A stretch of 11,478 nucleotides of DNA, taken from contig JAJZEJ010000445.1 of NCBI GenBank assembly GCA_021828635.1, forward strand, positions 1 to 11,478, in the 5' to 3' direction. The translations under genes were made by a program, and so were the position numbers. The notes under the pieces were generated by a model that searched no databases, was not told the origin of the DNA, and saw only the letters and a list, made by a program, of their open reading frames with translations. This document shows positions 5,220 to 11,478 of the stretch, piece after piece (position 1 is the stretch's first letter; each line of letters opens with the position of its first letter). The stretch comes from Chloroflexota bacterium. Lineage in GTDB: Bacteria; Chloroflexota; Ktedonobacteria; Ktedonobacterales; Ktedonobacteraceae.

Positions 5220-6923
5220 TTAATACATAATCACGGGTGTGCCGTAGCTGGTGTTATGGTAGAGCCACGCGGCCTGTTGCTCCTGCATGTTAATACAGCC
5301 GTGACTGCCATTACCCGCGAAGGACTCATCACCACCAGTATCATAGTGCGGGAAATTCGTGCCAACGCCGTAGTTGACGCGCCACCAGCTATCATGGAGG
5401 AAATAGCCATCGGTGCGATACTCCATCGCAAAGTTGATGTTCGTGTCAGGATACCAGAAGGCTGAGCCGACTGGTTCACTGGATTTGAAAACGGTTGGCG
5501 ACTCACGTAAGAAAATGTGCCAGATACCTGGAGGCGATGGCTTCTCAAACTGACCGGAGGTGATTTGGAAAGCTTTGACTAGCTTGCCATTTTGATACAG
5601 GCGCATAGTTTGCTCGATCAGCGAAACGACGATGACCTGTCCACTGGTCATATTGAAATTTTGCATCAATTGCAGGTCAGTGGCATGCGGCTGATCCCAC
5701 GGCGTCTTATCGCTGTAATCAGTCTCCATCGCTTTGAGTAACGTCGTATCAGTATTGATAGCGTTGATGGCACTATTATAGTCATCTGTCGTTTGTGCGG
5801 ATTGCACAGCGGCATCCAGATCAGAGCCGAAGCCTTGCACGACGTTATATTCGTAGTCCAGTGGGTAGCTTGTGTTGTTGAAGCTATCGGTGTACTGATG
5901 AGTTTTGCCCCAGTTATCGACTTCCTGGTGAAATTGCTTCAGCAGGTAGTTGGCCTGACCTTGCAACATGGGCAACTGAATGGAAGCAATATCCGTATCG
6001 AGTTGCGCCGAAACTTTGAGAAAGTCATTCAGTGCCTTCGCATTATTCAGTGCTGCCTGGTCCGCAGCGTAACGAGCCTGAAAGGTTGAGACATTCTGCC
6101 CATACTGTTGCGTCTGAGTGATATCCGCGCTGAACTGTTTGAGCTTGGCATTACCGAGGAAAGGAATGGCCTGCGTTGAGAAAGCGGACGTTTCTTGCAA
6201 TTGCGCGTTGATCTGGTTATTCAAGTTCGTGAAATCTGCGGGTGTGCTGGCGGAGCGAAAGACTTGTAGATCATATTGCACGTTCTGATTAAGTGCGGTG
6301 ACATCCAGATTGGAGCTTTGTAACTGCTGGATCGTTTGTTGCAAGAGCGTCAGATTATCATATGTTGGCCCCATCAGGTGGAGAGCCTGGGTTGCGCTCT
6401 GTGCATTGGCGCTGATCTTCAGATAGTCAATCGGGTATTTAGCCTGCTCTAGCAATGTCTGATCCTGGGCAAGCTCGTTAGCAAAAGGTTTGGCCTCGAT
6501 AAAGCCCTGGGCCTGGCGCTCGGCCAGAATGCTCTCGAAGTTTTGCAGATTGAGCGCGGCCTGGTAGTCAAGCTGCTGCGTTGTCTGCGTGATAAGTCCT
6601 TGTGCCTGCACTGTCAACATTTGATAACGTTGTGACAGATTGCTATAGTAGCTGTTGGTGTTCTGATTTGAGAAGAGAGCTACCGGGGCATTCGTACTGC
6701 TGAGTTGCGTTTCTTGCTTGATAATTGGTTGCATCATGCTCATTGGTACGCCGACGTGCAAGGCTTGCGCGATAGCGGAGTTGAGCGTGATCTTGTTTTG
6801 CGTAGCCTGCTGATTAGCTTGTGTATTACTCCCGCAAGCGGAGAGAAGCAGCAGAAGCAACATGAGCGCACCAGCAATACTAGCCAGCTTTGTGCGTTGT
6901 TTGAAGTGTGTTAAACGTGCCAT
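5220..6923 (-). CDS. L,D-transpeptidase (YkuD domain) lipoprotein
   Basis: A 567-residue exported lipoprotein with a C-terminal L,D-transpeptidase domain. Such enzymes make 3-3 cross-links in peptidoglycan or attach proteins to it. Residues 1-29 form a lipoprotein signal peptide: basic start, hydrophobic run at 16-27, and lipobox LSAC with Cys30 as the lipid-modified residue. Residues 40-425 are rich in Ala, Gln, Asn and Leu and look helical; I see no known binding module there. The catalytic domain (428-567) begins GQVIVVSLIEQTMRLY and holds GYFLHDSWW (His510) and the signature GNGSHGCINM with His541 and Cys543. ATG at 6921-6923 has AGGAGG (6934-6939) upstream. An extended -10 lies just ahead. 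No terminator is seen between it and the rpsT promoter, so readthrough into rpsT is possible. The peptide acceptor is unknown. Confidence 0.92.
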   Translation of the reverse strand: MARLTHFKQRTKLASIAGALMLLLLLLSACGSNTQANQQATQNKITLNSAIAQALHVGVPMSMMQPIIKQETQLSSTNAPVALFSNQNTNSYYSNLSQRYQMLTVQAQGLITQTTQQLDYQAALNLQNFESILAERQAQGFIEAKPFANELAQDQTLLEQAKYPIDYLKISANAQSATQALHLMGPTYDNLTLLQQTIQQLQSSNLDVTALNQNVQYDLQVFRSASTPADFTNLNNQINAQLQETSAFSTQAIPFLGNAKLKQFSADITQTQQYGQNVSTFQARYAADQAALNNAKALNDFLKVSAQLDTDIASIQLPMLQGQANYLLKQFHQEVDNWGKTHQYTDSFNNTSYPLDYEYNVVQGFGSDLDAAVQSAQTTDDYNSAINAINTDTTLLKAMETDYSDKTPWDQPHATDLQLMQNFNMTSGQVIVVSLIEQTMRLYQNGKLVKAFQITSGQFEKPSPPGIWHIFLRESPTVFKSSEPVGSAFWYPDTNINFAMEYRTDGYFLHDSWWRVNYGVGTNFPHYDTGGDESFAGNGSHGCINMQEQQAAWLYHNTSYGTPVIMY

Positions 6924-6952
6924 TGTGGGGCCGCCTCCTAATGGTAATGGGC

Positions 6953-6961
6953 ATTATAGCA
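6953..6961 (-). promoter_or_regulatory. extended -10 promoter of the transpeptidase gene
   Basis: On the - strand TGC followed by TATAAT (6953-6958) is a perfect extended -10, about 30 bases before the ATG. No good -35 hexamer lies at 16-18 bases, which extended -10 promoters can do without. Confidence 0.5.
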
Positions 6962-6970
6962 TTGAGTAGA

Positions 6971-7009
6971 TAGAATAGAGAGTTTTTCATAGTTTTTTAG
7001 AATAGAGAG
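6971..7009. repeat. two 12-base direct repeats upstream of the transpeptidase promoter
   Basis: TAGAATAGAGAG occurs at 6971-6982 and again at 6998-7009, a 27-base period. The copies lie just upstream of the extended -10 and could be activator sites or simple chance in a purine-rich stretch. Confidence 0.4.
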
Positions 7010-7091
7010 AGGGATGCTACCATATAGTATATCGCTCCGTGTGCCTGAAAGTAACAGACATCAGCTTTATCATGACCCATCCATACAAGAA

Positions 7092-7120
7092 AACGCGATA
7101 TGTTATGAGCATATCGCGTT
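7092..7120 (-). terminator. intrinsic terminator of the Cys/Met-metabolism gene
   Basis: AACGCGATATG (7092-7102) is the exact reverse complement of CATATCGCGTT (7110-7120), with a 7-base loop. On the - strand it begins 22 bases after the stop codon, and the stem ends in TT followed by TTCTTG. It separates this gene from the transpeptidase gene. Confidence 0.75.
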
Positions 7121-7142
7121 CCCATTGTGATGTTGTTCACAT

Positions 7143-8279
7143 TTATGCCAATGCTTGTTCCAGGTCGGCGAGCAGGTCGCTGACATCTTCGATGCCGATG
7201 GAGAGGCGTAGTAGCGTATCGGTCAGGCCGCGTGCCTCGCGTATCTCTTTGGGGATGGAGCCATGCGTCATCGAGGCGGGATGACAAGCCAGGGACTCGA
7301 CGCCGCCCAGGCTCTCGGCAAAGGTGAAGATGGTGAAGTGGCGCACAACTTGATCGACATCCGCTAGCTTGCCTTTGAATTGGAATGAGACCATGCCGCC
7401 GAAGCCACTCATCTGGCGTTTTGCCAGTTCGTGATCGGGATGCGAGGTCAGACCCGGATAATAAACCTTCTCAACACGCGGATGCTCGGCCAGATAGCTG
7501 GCAACTGCGCGTGCATTCTCCTCGTGTTGGCGCATACGGACCGCTAGTGTCTTGACGCCGCGCAAGGTCAGCCAGGCATCGAAGGGACCAGGGACCGCGC
7601 CAGCCGCGTTCTGATAAAACTTGAGCGACTCGTAAACTACTTCATTGCTGGTAATTGCCACACCGCCGATGACATCGCTATGACCATTGATATACTTGGT
7701 TGTGCTATGTAACACAATGTCGGCTCCTAGCTTGAGTGGTTGCTGAAAGTAGGGGCTGGAGAAGGTATTATCTACCACCAGTAGAATGTTATGGCGATGT
7801 GCAATCTCAGCCACGGCACGAATATCAACCAGGCGTAGCAATGGATTGGTAGGTGTTTCAAGCCAGATGAGTTTCGTGTTGGGGCGAATAGCGCGTTCAT
7901 ATGCCTGTACGTCGCTGGCTGTGACATAACTGGCCTGCACGTTGAAGCGTCCCATAACCTGCTCAAAGATGCGATAGCTGCCGCCGTAGAGATCATCACA
8001 GGCGACCATGTGATCGCCCGCGCTCAGCAGGTTGAGGATGGCGTGTTCAGCAGCTAGACCAGAGGCGAAGGCTACGCCATAGCGCCCATCCTCTAATGCC
8101 GCTAGACAATTCTCTAATGCAGTACGGGTCGGGTTGCCGGTACGCGCATACTCATAGCCTTTATGTTCGCCCATGCCGCTTTGAGCATAGGTTGAAGTCT
8201 GGAAAATGGGGGTCATGATGGCCCCGGTTGAGGGGTCTGGTTCCTGACCCGCGTGAATGGCTTTTGTTGCGAAATGCAT
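7143..8279 (-). CDS. cystathionine gamma-synthase/gamma-lyase family PLP enzyme
   Basis: A 378-residue enzyme of the Cys/Met-metabolism PLP family (fold type I). Close relatives make cystathionine from an acyl-homoserine and cysteine (MetB) or cleave cystathionine to cysteine (MccB/CTH). Visible marks are GYEYARTGNPTR (41-52), with the phosphate-binding Tyr and Arg from the partner subunit, ASGLAA (72-77), ETPTNPLL (141-148), the PLP-ring Asp170 in VVDNTFSSPY, and Lys195 in HSTTKYINGHSDVIGG as the Schiff-base lysine. SLGGVESL (323-330) with Glu328 and the C-terminal RLSIGIEDVSDLLADL also match. Motifs do not separate synthase from lyase, so no symbol is given. ATG at 8277-8279 has AGGAGA (8286-8291). 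It is a single gene with its own promoter and terminator; no met or cys partners adjoin it. No S-box sequence is visible in its leader. Confidence 0.93.
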   Translation of the reverse strand: MHFATKAIHAGQEPDPSTGAIMTPIFQTSTYAQSGMGEHKGYEYARTGNPTRTALENCLAALEDGRYGVAFASGLAAEHAILNLLSAGDHMVACDDLYGGSYRIFEQVMGRFNVQASYVTASDVQAYERAIRPNTKLIWLETPTNPLLRLVDIRAVAEIAHRHNILLVVDNTFSSPYFQQPLKLGADIVLHSTTKYINGHSDVIGGVAITSNEVVYESLKFYQNAAGAVPGPFDAWLTLRGVKTLAVRMRQHEENARAVASYLAEHPRVEKVYYPGLTSHPDHELAKRQMSGFGGMVSFQFKGKLADVDQVVRHFTIFTFAESLGGVESLACHPASMTHGSIPKEIREARGLTDTLLRLSIGIEDVSDLLADLEQALA

Positions 8280-8325
8280 GATTTTTCTCCTACAAACGAA
8301 TATACAGATAGCATTTTTAAGTCCA

Positions 8326-8345
8326 TGTTATTAACAACAATGTTG
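8326..8345. repeat. paired palindromes in the leader of the Cys/Met gene
   Basis: TGTTATTAACA (8326-8336) and CAACAATGTTG (8335-8345) are each 11-base palindromes about one central base, overlapping by two. Together they resemble a double operator for a dimeric repressor. They lie between the predicted - strand start site and the ATG. The regulator is unknown. Confidence 0.45.
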
Positions 8346-8375
8346 CATACGACTTGCTTCCACTATGCTTGCAAC
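8342..8375 (-). promoter_or_regulatory. hairpin in the leader of the Cys/Met gene
   Basis: GTTGCA (8342-8347) pairs with TGCAAC (8370-8375), and TTGC recurs a third time inside at 8354-8357. As RNA it gives a 6-bp stem with a 22-base loop; as DNA the spaced TTGC units might be binding sites. It does not match any riboswitch I recognise. Confidence 0.35.
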
Positions 8376-8378
8376 GTG

Positions 8379-8407
8379 TTAGAATTGAATATGTGTTTGA
8401 CTATAGC
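8379..8407 (+). promoter_or_regulatory. possible promoter of the esterase-propeller-carotenoid operon
   Basis: TTAGAA (8379-8384) and TATAGC (8402-8407) stand 17 bases apart, an imperfect match. It shares its TATA core with the opposite-strand promoter at 8400-8428, so the two would compete. The leader would run about 130 bases through a structured stretch. An alternative is TATAAT at 8522-8527, only 14 bases before ATG 8541, which would give an almost leaderless mRNA but lacks a -35. Confidence 0.3.
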
Positions 8408-8428
8408 ACGCGGGTCTCCAAAGAGCAA
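8400..8428 (-). promoter_or_regulatory. promoter of the Cys/Met-metabolism gene
   Basis: On the - strand TTGCTC (8423-8428) and TATAGT (8400-8405) are 17 bases apart, and TGC precedes the -10. Transcription would start near 8393, giving a leader of about 115 bases that carries the palindromes and hairpin described above. Confidence 0.5.
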
Positions 8429-8439
8429 GTAGGACGAGC

Positions 8440-8468
8440 GTCCACAAGGTACTCACAAGTCCGCAAGG
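8440..8468. repeat. 10-base direct repeat in the divergent region
   Basis: GTCCACAAGG (8440-8449) and GTCCGCAAGG (8459-8468) match at nine of ten bases, with a 19-base period. GGAC/GTCC (8432-8435 with 8440-8443) also makes a small hairpin, and TCCG/CGGA (8460-8463 with 8487-8490) encloses a further AGGGA/TCCCT stem. The stretch may be a regulator site or a structured leader of the + strand operon. Confidence 0.4.
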
Positions 8469-8540
8469 GATATCCTGTCCCTCTTTCGGATACTATGTAA
8501 CTCTACTTTGGAACGGCACGTTATAATATACGGCGAAAGA

Positions 8541-9293
8541 ATGAAGCAAGTGCGCAAATCAGTGATAGGTGTTCTGCTGGTACACGGCTTGAATGGGAGC
8601 CGTGATGACATGCAGGAAATTCACGCCATGCTGCTCACAGAGGATATCCTCTCTGTCAATATGTTGTTGCCGGGACATGGTACACATGTGAGCGCGATGT
8701 TACCCATAGGCTGGCCCGAATGGTCTGAGGCAGTTCTGGATGAGGCACGGCAACTCAAGCAGCACTGTGATCTGGTTTTCCTGGTCGGACATTCTCTGGG
8801 AGGAGCTATCTGCCTGCACGTGAGCGCCCATGAGGAGGTCGCGGGTGTGGTAGCGATGTGCGCTCCTATCTATATGCCTTTCTGGATGGAACCGGCAGTG
8901 CGTTTCGCCAGGTTGTTTACGCCAATGTTGCCAAGCTTGCGTGAAGATGTGCATGATGTTACTGCACGTCGTCGTTATGCGCGTGATGCCCATCGTTGGA
9001 CAGTGTTGGCTCCTGTGCATAGCATGTTGCGTTTCTTGCCAACTTTGCGCTCTGAACTGCCGCGCATCACTGTTCCGGCTCTGATAATGGTTGCGTTACA
9101 CGACCACGTGGTACCGGCGCGTGATGGACGGGTAATCTATCGGTTGCTCGGCTCACGCGAGAAATATCTGGTAACGTTCCATCGCTCCTATCACGTAATT
9201 ATGAAAGATTATGAACGCGCTGATGTCTGTGCGAAGACACTGGCCTTTATTCGACACTATGCGCAATGTGCTGTGCAAGGAGAGAAGTTGTGA
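8541..9293 (+). CDS. alpha/beta hydrolase, Est30-like carboxylesterase or monoacylglycerol lipase
   Basis: A 250-residue serine hydrolase of the alpha/beta fold, likely cytosolic. Numbered from ATG 8541, VLLVHGLNGS (11-20) holds the oxyanion-hole HG, VGHSLGG (82-88) the nucleophile Ser85, ALHDHVVP (185-192) the acid Asp188, and SYHVIMKDYER (216-226) the base His218. The SYHVI...D context near the C terminus and the short lid resemble Est30-type carboxylesterases. Substrates are probably short to medium acyl esters, unproven. An in-frame TTG at 8508 would add 11 residues but has no ribosome site; ATG 8541 follows a weak GGCGAAAG. The stop overlaps the GTG of the next gene (GTGA), so it heads a three-gene operon that ends with a carotenoid gene. 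Confidence 0.88.
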   Translation: MKQVRKSVIGVLLVHGLNGSRDDMQEIHAMLLTEDILSVNMLLPGHGTHVSAMLPIGWPEWSEAVLDEARQLKQHCDLVFLVGHSLGGAICLHVSAHEEVAGVVAMCAPIYMPFWMEPAVRFARLFTPMLPSLREDVHDVTARRRYARDAHRWTVLAPVHSMLRFLPTLRSELPRITVPALIMVALHDHVVPARDGRVIYRLLGSREKYLVTFHRSYHVIMKDYERADVCAKTLAFIRHYAQCAVQGEKL

Positions 9294-10702
9294 CTCAGCC
9301 TGCCACCAAATTACCTGAAAAAGCCCCGGTCGCGGATAGGCCACCAGCATCTTTAAGAGAAGAGTTGCGAGCCAATCCGGCCAAAAAAAGTATGCTGGTC
9401 TTCCTCTGTGTGGTGGGACTCTTCTTGCTACTCTTTACTGGTCTCTGGCTACGTTCGCTACCACAACTGCTGTATTCTGGCGATCAGCATGCTCGAAATA
9501 TCCACAAAACCACGCTTCCTGATGATGTAGAGAACACACCGCCACTCAATGCGCTCGTTAATAATAATGCGCCGCCGTTACTTCTGACGGGTGCTGGCTC
9601 TATTCTCTATGAGTCGCAGAATAGTATTTATAAGCTACCCATTGTAGGGGGCAAACCGCAATCGCTACTGACCCCTGGTTATGTCTACACTCCCTCTATT
9701 GTGCCATTGCTGACGACATCGGACCAGTTGCTCTATAGCGGCGATGGCCTCTGGCTGACCGATATTGCTACTGATATGCCTGTGCAGGTGGCTAAACTGG
9801 CCTCCGGTCAGATTATCACCTCGATGGTATTGAGCAGCGATGACACGACGATTGCCTGGAGTACTGAGCCACTGAATGGCAAGGGTAGCATCGACCTCTA
9901 TCTCACCTCACTGGCTCCCGCCTCATTTGCGCAAACGACGCTTATTTATCAGCAATCAGCCAGCCAATGTCCATGTTTTCGCGCCTTCTCTTTTCTGGAA
10001 GAGCCAGGTGTGCCTGCGCACTCACTTTTGTTGCTGACTGATGACCAGGGCGATCATGATGCTATTCGCACCGGTCTATGGATATTTGATCTGCGCGAAA
10101 AATTAACCGCTACTCCGCAACAGATACTCTCGGAAAATGCATTACAGGGGCCGTTGGCGTTAATGTCCCATAGTACAACGTTGCTTTATGCCAGTGCTGA
10201 AGGTGTCGCGCCCCAGCCAACCGATGGCAGTGTACCTGAAGACCTTGTAGCTCTTAACCACGCTAATGGCCTGAATATGGCTTCGTTAAGCGGCAATCCA
10301 CCAGTTCTGACACAGATACATACCGTTTTATCTGCGCAAAACGAGTTGAGCAATAGCGCCGATTATCACTGGATATCTACGCCACTCTTCTCGCCGGATG
10401 GCCATACGCTCGTCTACCTGGAATTTTCCAGTGATGCTCAGGCACCCTTTGATCGTCACTACGCCGTCTATAGTGTGCAGGTCAAGACACAGGGTGGCAA
10501 GCTTCAGGTAGGCCAACCACAGTTATTGGCGACCTCGCTGGCGAATTTTGTGACGTTGGGAGCATGGATGAATAGTAGCGTTGTAACCTTTTATAGCAGT
10601 AATGCACTTTATGCAATGGATGTGCATACTGGAGCGATGACACTGATTACAAAGACTGCGGCCTATGCACGTGCGATTGCCGTTGTGCAGGGACAAACAT
10701 GA
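9290..10702 (+). CDS. membrane-anchored beta-propeller-like (TolB/PD40-type) protein
   Basis: A 470-residue protein of unknown function. The start is GTG at 9290, chosen because AAGGAG (9277-9282) lies 7 bases upstream and because it overlaps the previous stop as GTGA; an ATG at 9266 would sit inside the esterase gene without a ribosome site. Residues 1-33 are polar, 35-57 form one transmembrane helix (LVFLCVVGLFLLLFTGLWL), and the rest is probably outside the membrane. The outer part has repeated beta-rich blade-like units: ILYESQNSIYKLPIVGGKPQ (105-124), LLYSGDGLWLTDI (147-159), TIAWSTEP (187-194), TLLYASAEG (297-305), FSPDGHTLVYLEF (367-379) and LYAMDVHTGAM (440-450). The FSPDG block is typical of WD40-like PD40 repeats. 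No catalytic motif is seen, so it may be a sensor or scaffold. It overlaps the next gene as ATGA. Confidence 0.8.
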   Translation: MTQPATKLPEKAPVADRPPASLREELRANPAKKSMLVFLCVVGLFLLLFTGLWLRSLPQLLYSGDQHARNIHKTTLPDDVENTPPLNALVNNNAPPLLLTGAGSILYESQNSIYKLPIVGGKPQSLLTPGYVYTPSIVPLLTTSDQLLYSGDGLWLTDIATDMPVQVAKLASGQIITSMVLSSDDTTIAWSTEPLNGKGSIDLYLTSLAPASFAQTTLIYQQSASQCPCFRAFSFLEEPGVPAHSLLLLTDDQGDHDAIRTGLWIFDLREKLTATPQQILSENALQGPLALMSHSTTLLYASAEGVAPQPTDGSVPEDLVALNHANGLNMASLSGNPPVLTQIHTVLSAQNELSNSADYHWISTPLFSPDGHTLVYLEFSSDAQAPFDRHYAVYSVQVKTQGGKLQVGQPQLLATSLANFVTLGAWMNSSVVTFYSSNALYAMDVHTGAMTLITKTAAYARAIAVVQGQT

Positions 10703-11478
10703 GCATTGCCCCGTTGTTAAGACGCCTGTTGCTTTTTCTGTTCATCTTGTTCTGTTGTGCCTATCCCATCGCAGTTGTTGGTGTAGCATTCAATGTGCGG
10801 CCACCGTTCTCACTAGCCTGGGCTGGTGGTGCCTTGCTCTTCCTGGAAGGCGCGTTATTGATCTGCGCCGCGATGGTGCGTTTTGGTTGGCGGCGTGGTC
10901 TGCTAGCTGGGCTGCTCATCATCGTGCTTGCCTATCTAGTAGAGGCCATCGGTGTCAATACAGGTTTCCCCTTTGGCATCTATCACTATACTAACGTGAT
11001 GTTTCCGCTTCTACCTGCGCATGTACCCCTTGCTGTCATGTTTGCCTGGGTCATGGTCATTTTGGGCAGCTATGGCTGGCTGTACACTGCTGAGCATCGG
11101 TTGGGCATCAAGGGTATCTTGCTTGGTGCCACGCTGGCAATGCTGCTCGACCTGGAGATCGAGCCGGTCGCGGCCTACCTGGAACACTACTGGCTGTGGC
11201 AGACGCCCTCTGGTCTGGCCTATTATGGCGTACCACTAGCAAATTTCGCCGCCTGGTTTGTCGTAGCCCTGCTCTTGCTCTACTTGACTGATCGGGTTTT
11301 GCGGAACGCGAGATGGCATCACAACAATCGTCTGGCCATTTTAGCTCCGCGCATCCTCTTTGGAGCGAGCCTCTTGATGTTTGGGCTGGTTGATCTGACG
11401 CATGGCTACTACCTGGCTGTTGGTATGGGTCTGCTGGCTGCTGCCATCTTGTCTATATTGGCGTCCCTTCCACCGCGT
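10699..11478 (+). CDS. CruF-like carotenoid biosynthesis membrane protein (partial, runs off the end)
   Basis: The reading frame from ATG 10699 stays open for all 260 remaining codons, so the C terminus is outside the window. It belongs to the carotenoid biosynthesis protein family (DUF422, Pfam PF04240), which includes CruF/bisanhydrobacterioruberin hydratase, enzymes that hydrate carotenoid ends. The family signature YLVEAIGVNTGFPFGIYHY (79-97) is clear, followed by MLLDLEIEPVA (148-158) and AYYGVPLANFAAW (174-186). Hydrophobic helices lie at about 9-31, 38-60, 68-86, 107-130, 138-152, 178-197 and 218-257. The start overlaps the propeller gene's stop (ATGA), which implies coupled translation. 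Glycosylation or further modification genes such as cruG often follow cruF and may lie just past the window. The exact reaction is inferred from the family. Confidence 0.85.
   Translation, partial: MSIAPLLRRLLLFLFILFCCAYPIAVVGVAFNVRPPFSLAWAGGALLFLEGALLICAAMVRFGWRRGLLAGLLIIVLAYLVEAIGVNTGFPFGIYHYTNVMFPLLPAHVPLAVMFAWVMVILGSYGWLYTAEHRLGIKGILLGATLAMLLDLEIEPVAAYLEHYWLWQTPSGLAYYGVPLANFAAWFVVALLLLYLTDRVLRNARWHHNNRLAILAPRILFGASLLMFGLVDLTHGYYLAVGMGLLAAAILSILASLPPR

Noticed and set aside
8508..8540. TTG start that would lengthen the esterase by 11 residues
   Set aside because: No ribosome site precedes it, the added residues are outside the fold, and a -10-like TATAAT lies within this stretch.
8280..8540. 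tRNA, SAM riboswitch or T-box in the divergent region
   Set aside because: I looked for the S-box core, T-box sequence and tRNA arms and found none; only short hairpins and repeats are present.
9266..9289. Upstream ATG start for the propeller gene
   Set aside because: It lies inside the esterase gene with no ribosome site, while GTG 9290 has AAGGAG at good spacing and a GTGA overlap.
1..11478. CRISPR array, transposon, prophage or defence island
   Set aside because: No evenly spaced repeat series, no transposase or integrase frames and no nuclease or toxin-antitoxin motifs were seen; the gene content is housekeeping and metabolic.

Overview
The window reads as ordinary chromosome of a free-living bacterium, not a plasmid, phage or island. 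It holds housekeeping genes (ribosomal proteins S20 and L19, ribonuclease HII, a transsulfuration enzyme) mixed with accessory genes (a GH26 glycoside hydrolase, an isoprenylcysteine-methyltransferase-like membrane protein, an Fe-ADH-fold dehydrogenase, an L,D-transpeptidase lipoprotein and a carotenoid-pathway operon). Base composition is mixed, close to half G+C in the genes and AT-rich between them. This set, with a lipoprotein L,D-transpeptidase, a secreted GH26 enzyme and a CruF-type carotenoid gene, would fit a spore-forming or filamentous Chloroflexota such as a Ktedonobacteria member. That placement is inference from gene content and style; no marker gene here proves it.

Layout. Bases 1-43 may be the tail of a + strand gene; it faces a strong 21-bp hairpin (52-103) that looks like a bidirectional terminator shared with the - strand dehydrogenase (104-1210). 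A 282-bp AT-rich divergent spacer with an inverted repeat separates the dehydrogenase from the + strand GH26 enzyme (1493-2635). Next comes an isoprenylcysteine-methyltransferase-like gene (2788-3471), with a good promoter upstream and a weak terminator behind it. From 7142 back to 3546 everything is on the - strand: the L,D-transpeptidase lipoprotein (5220-6923), then rpsT-rplS-rnhB (5058 to 3546), driven by a perfect-consensus sigma-70-type promoter just after the transpeptidase stop codon. A further - strand gene, the Cys/Met-metabolism PLP enzyme (7143-8279), ends in a clear hairpin terminator (7092-7120).

From 8280 to 8540 lies a divergent regulatory region with overlapping promoter-like sequences, palindromes and a short direct repeat. 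To its right is a tightly packed + strand operon: an Est30-like carboxylesterase, a membrane-anchored beta-propeller-like protein, and a CruF-type carotenoid membrane protein that runs off the end. Its junctions are stop/start overlaps (GTGA and ATGA), so the three products are probably made together. An esterase, an anchored propeller and a carotenoid enzyme in one operon is the least expected grouping in the window.

I found no CRISPR array, transposase, integrase, tRNA, rRNA, or toxin-antitoxin or defence genes. I do not see a convincing wholly new system. The items most worth a second look are the esterase/propeller/carotenoid operon, the loss of two metal-ligand positions in the dehydrogenase, and the unusual long helical region of the L,D-transpeptidase.
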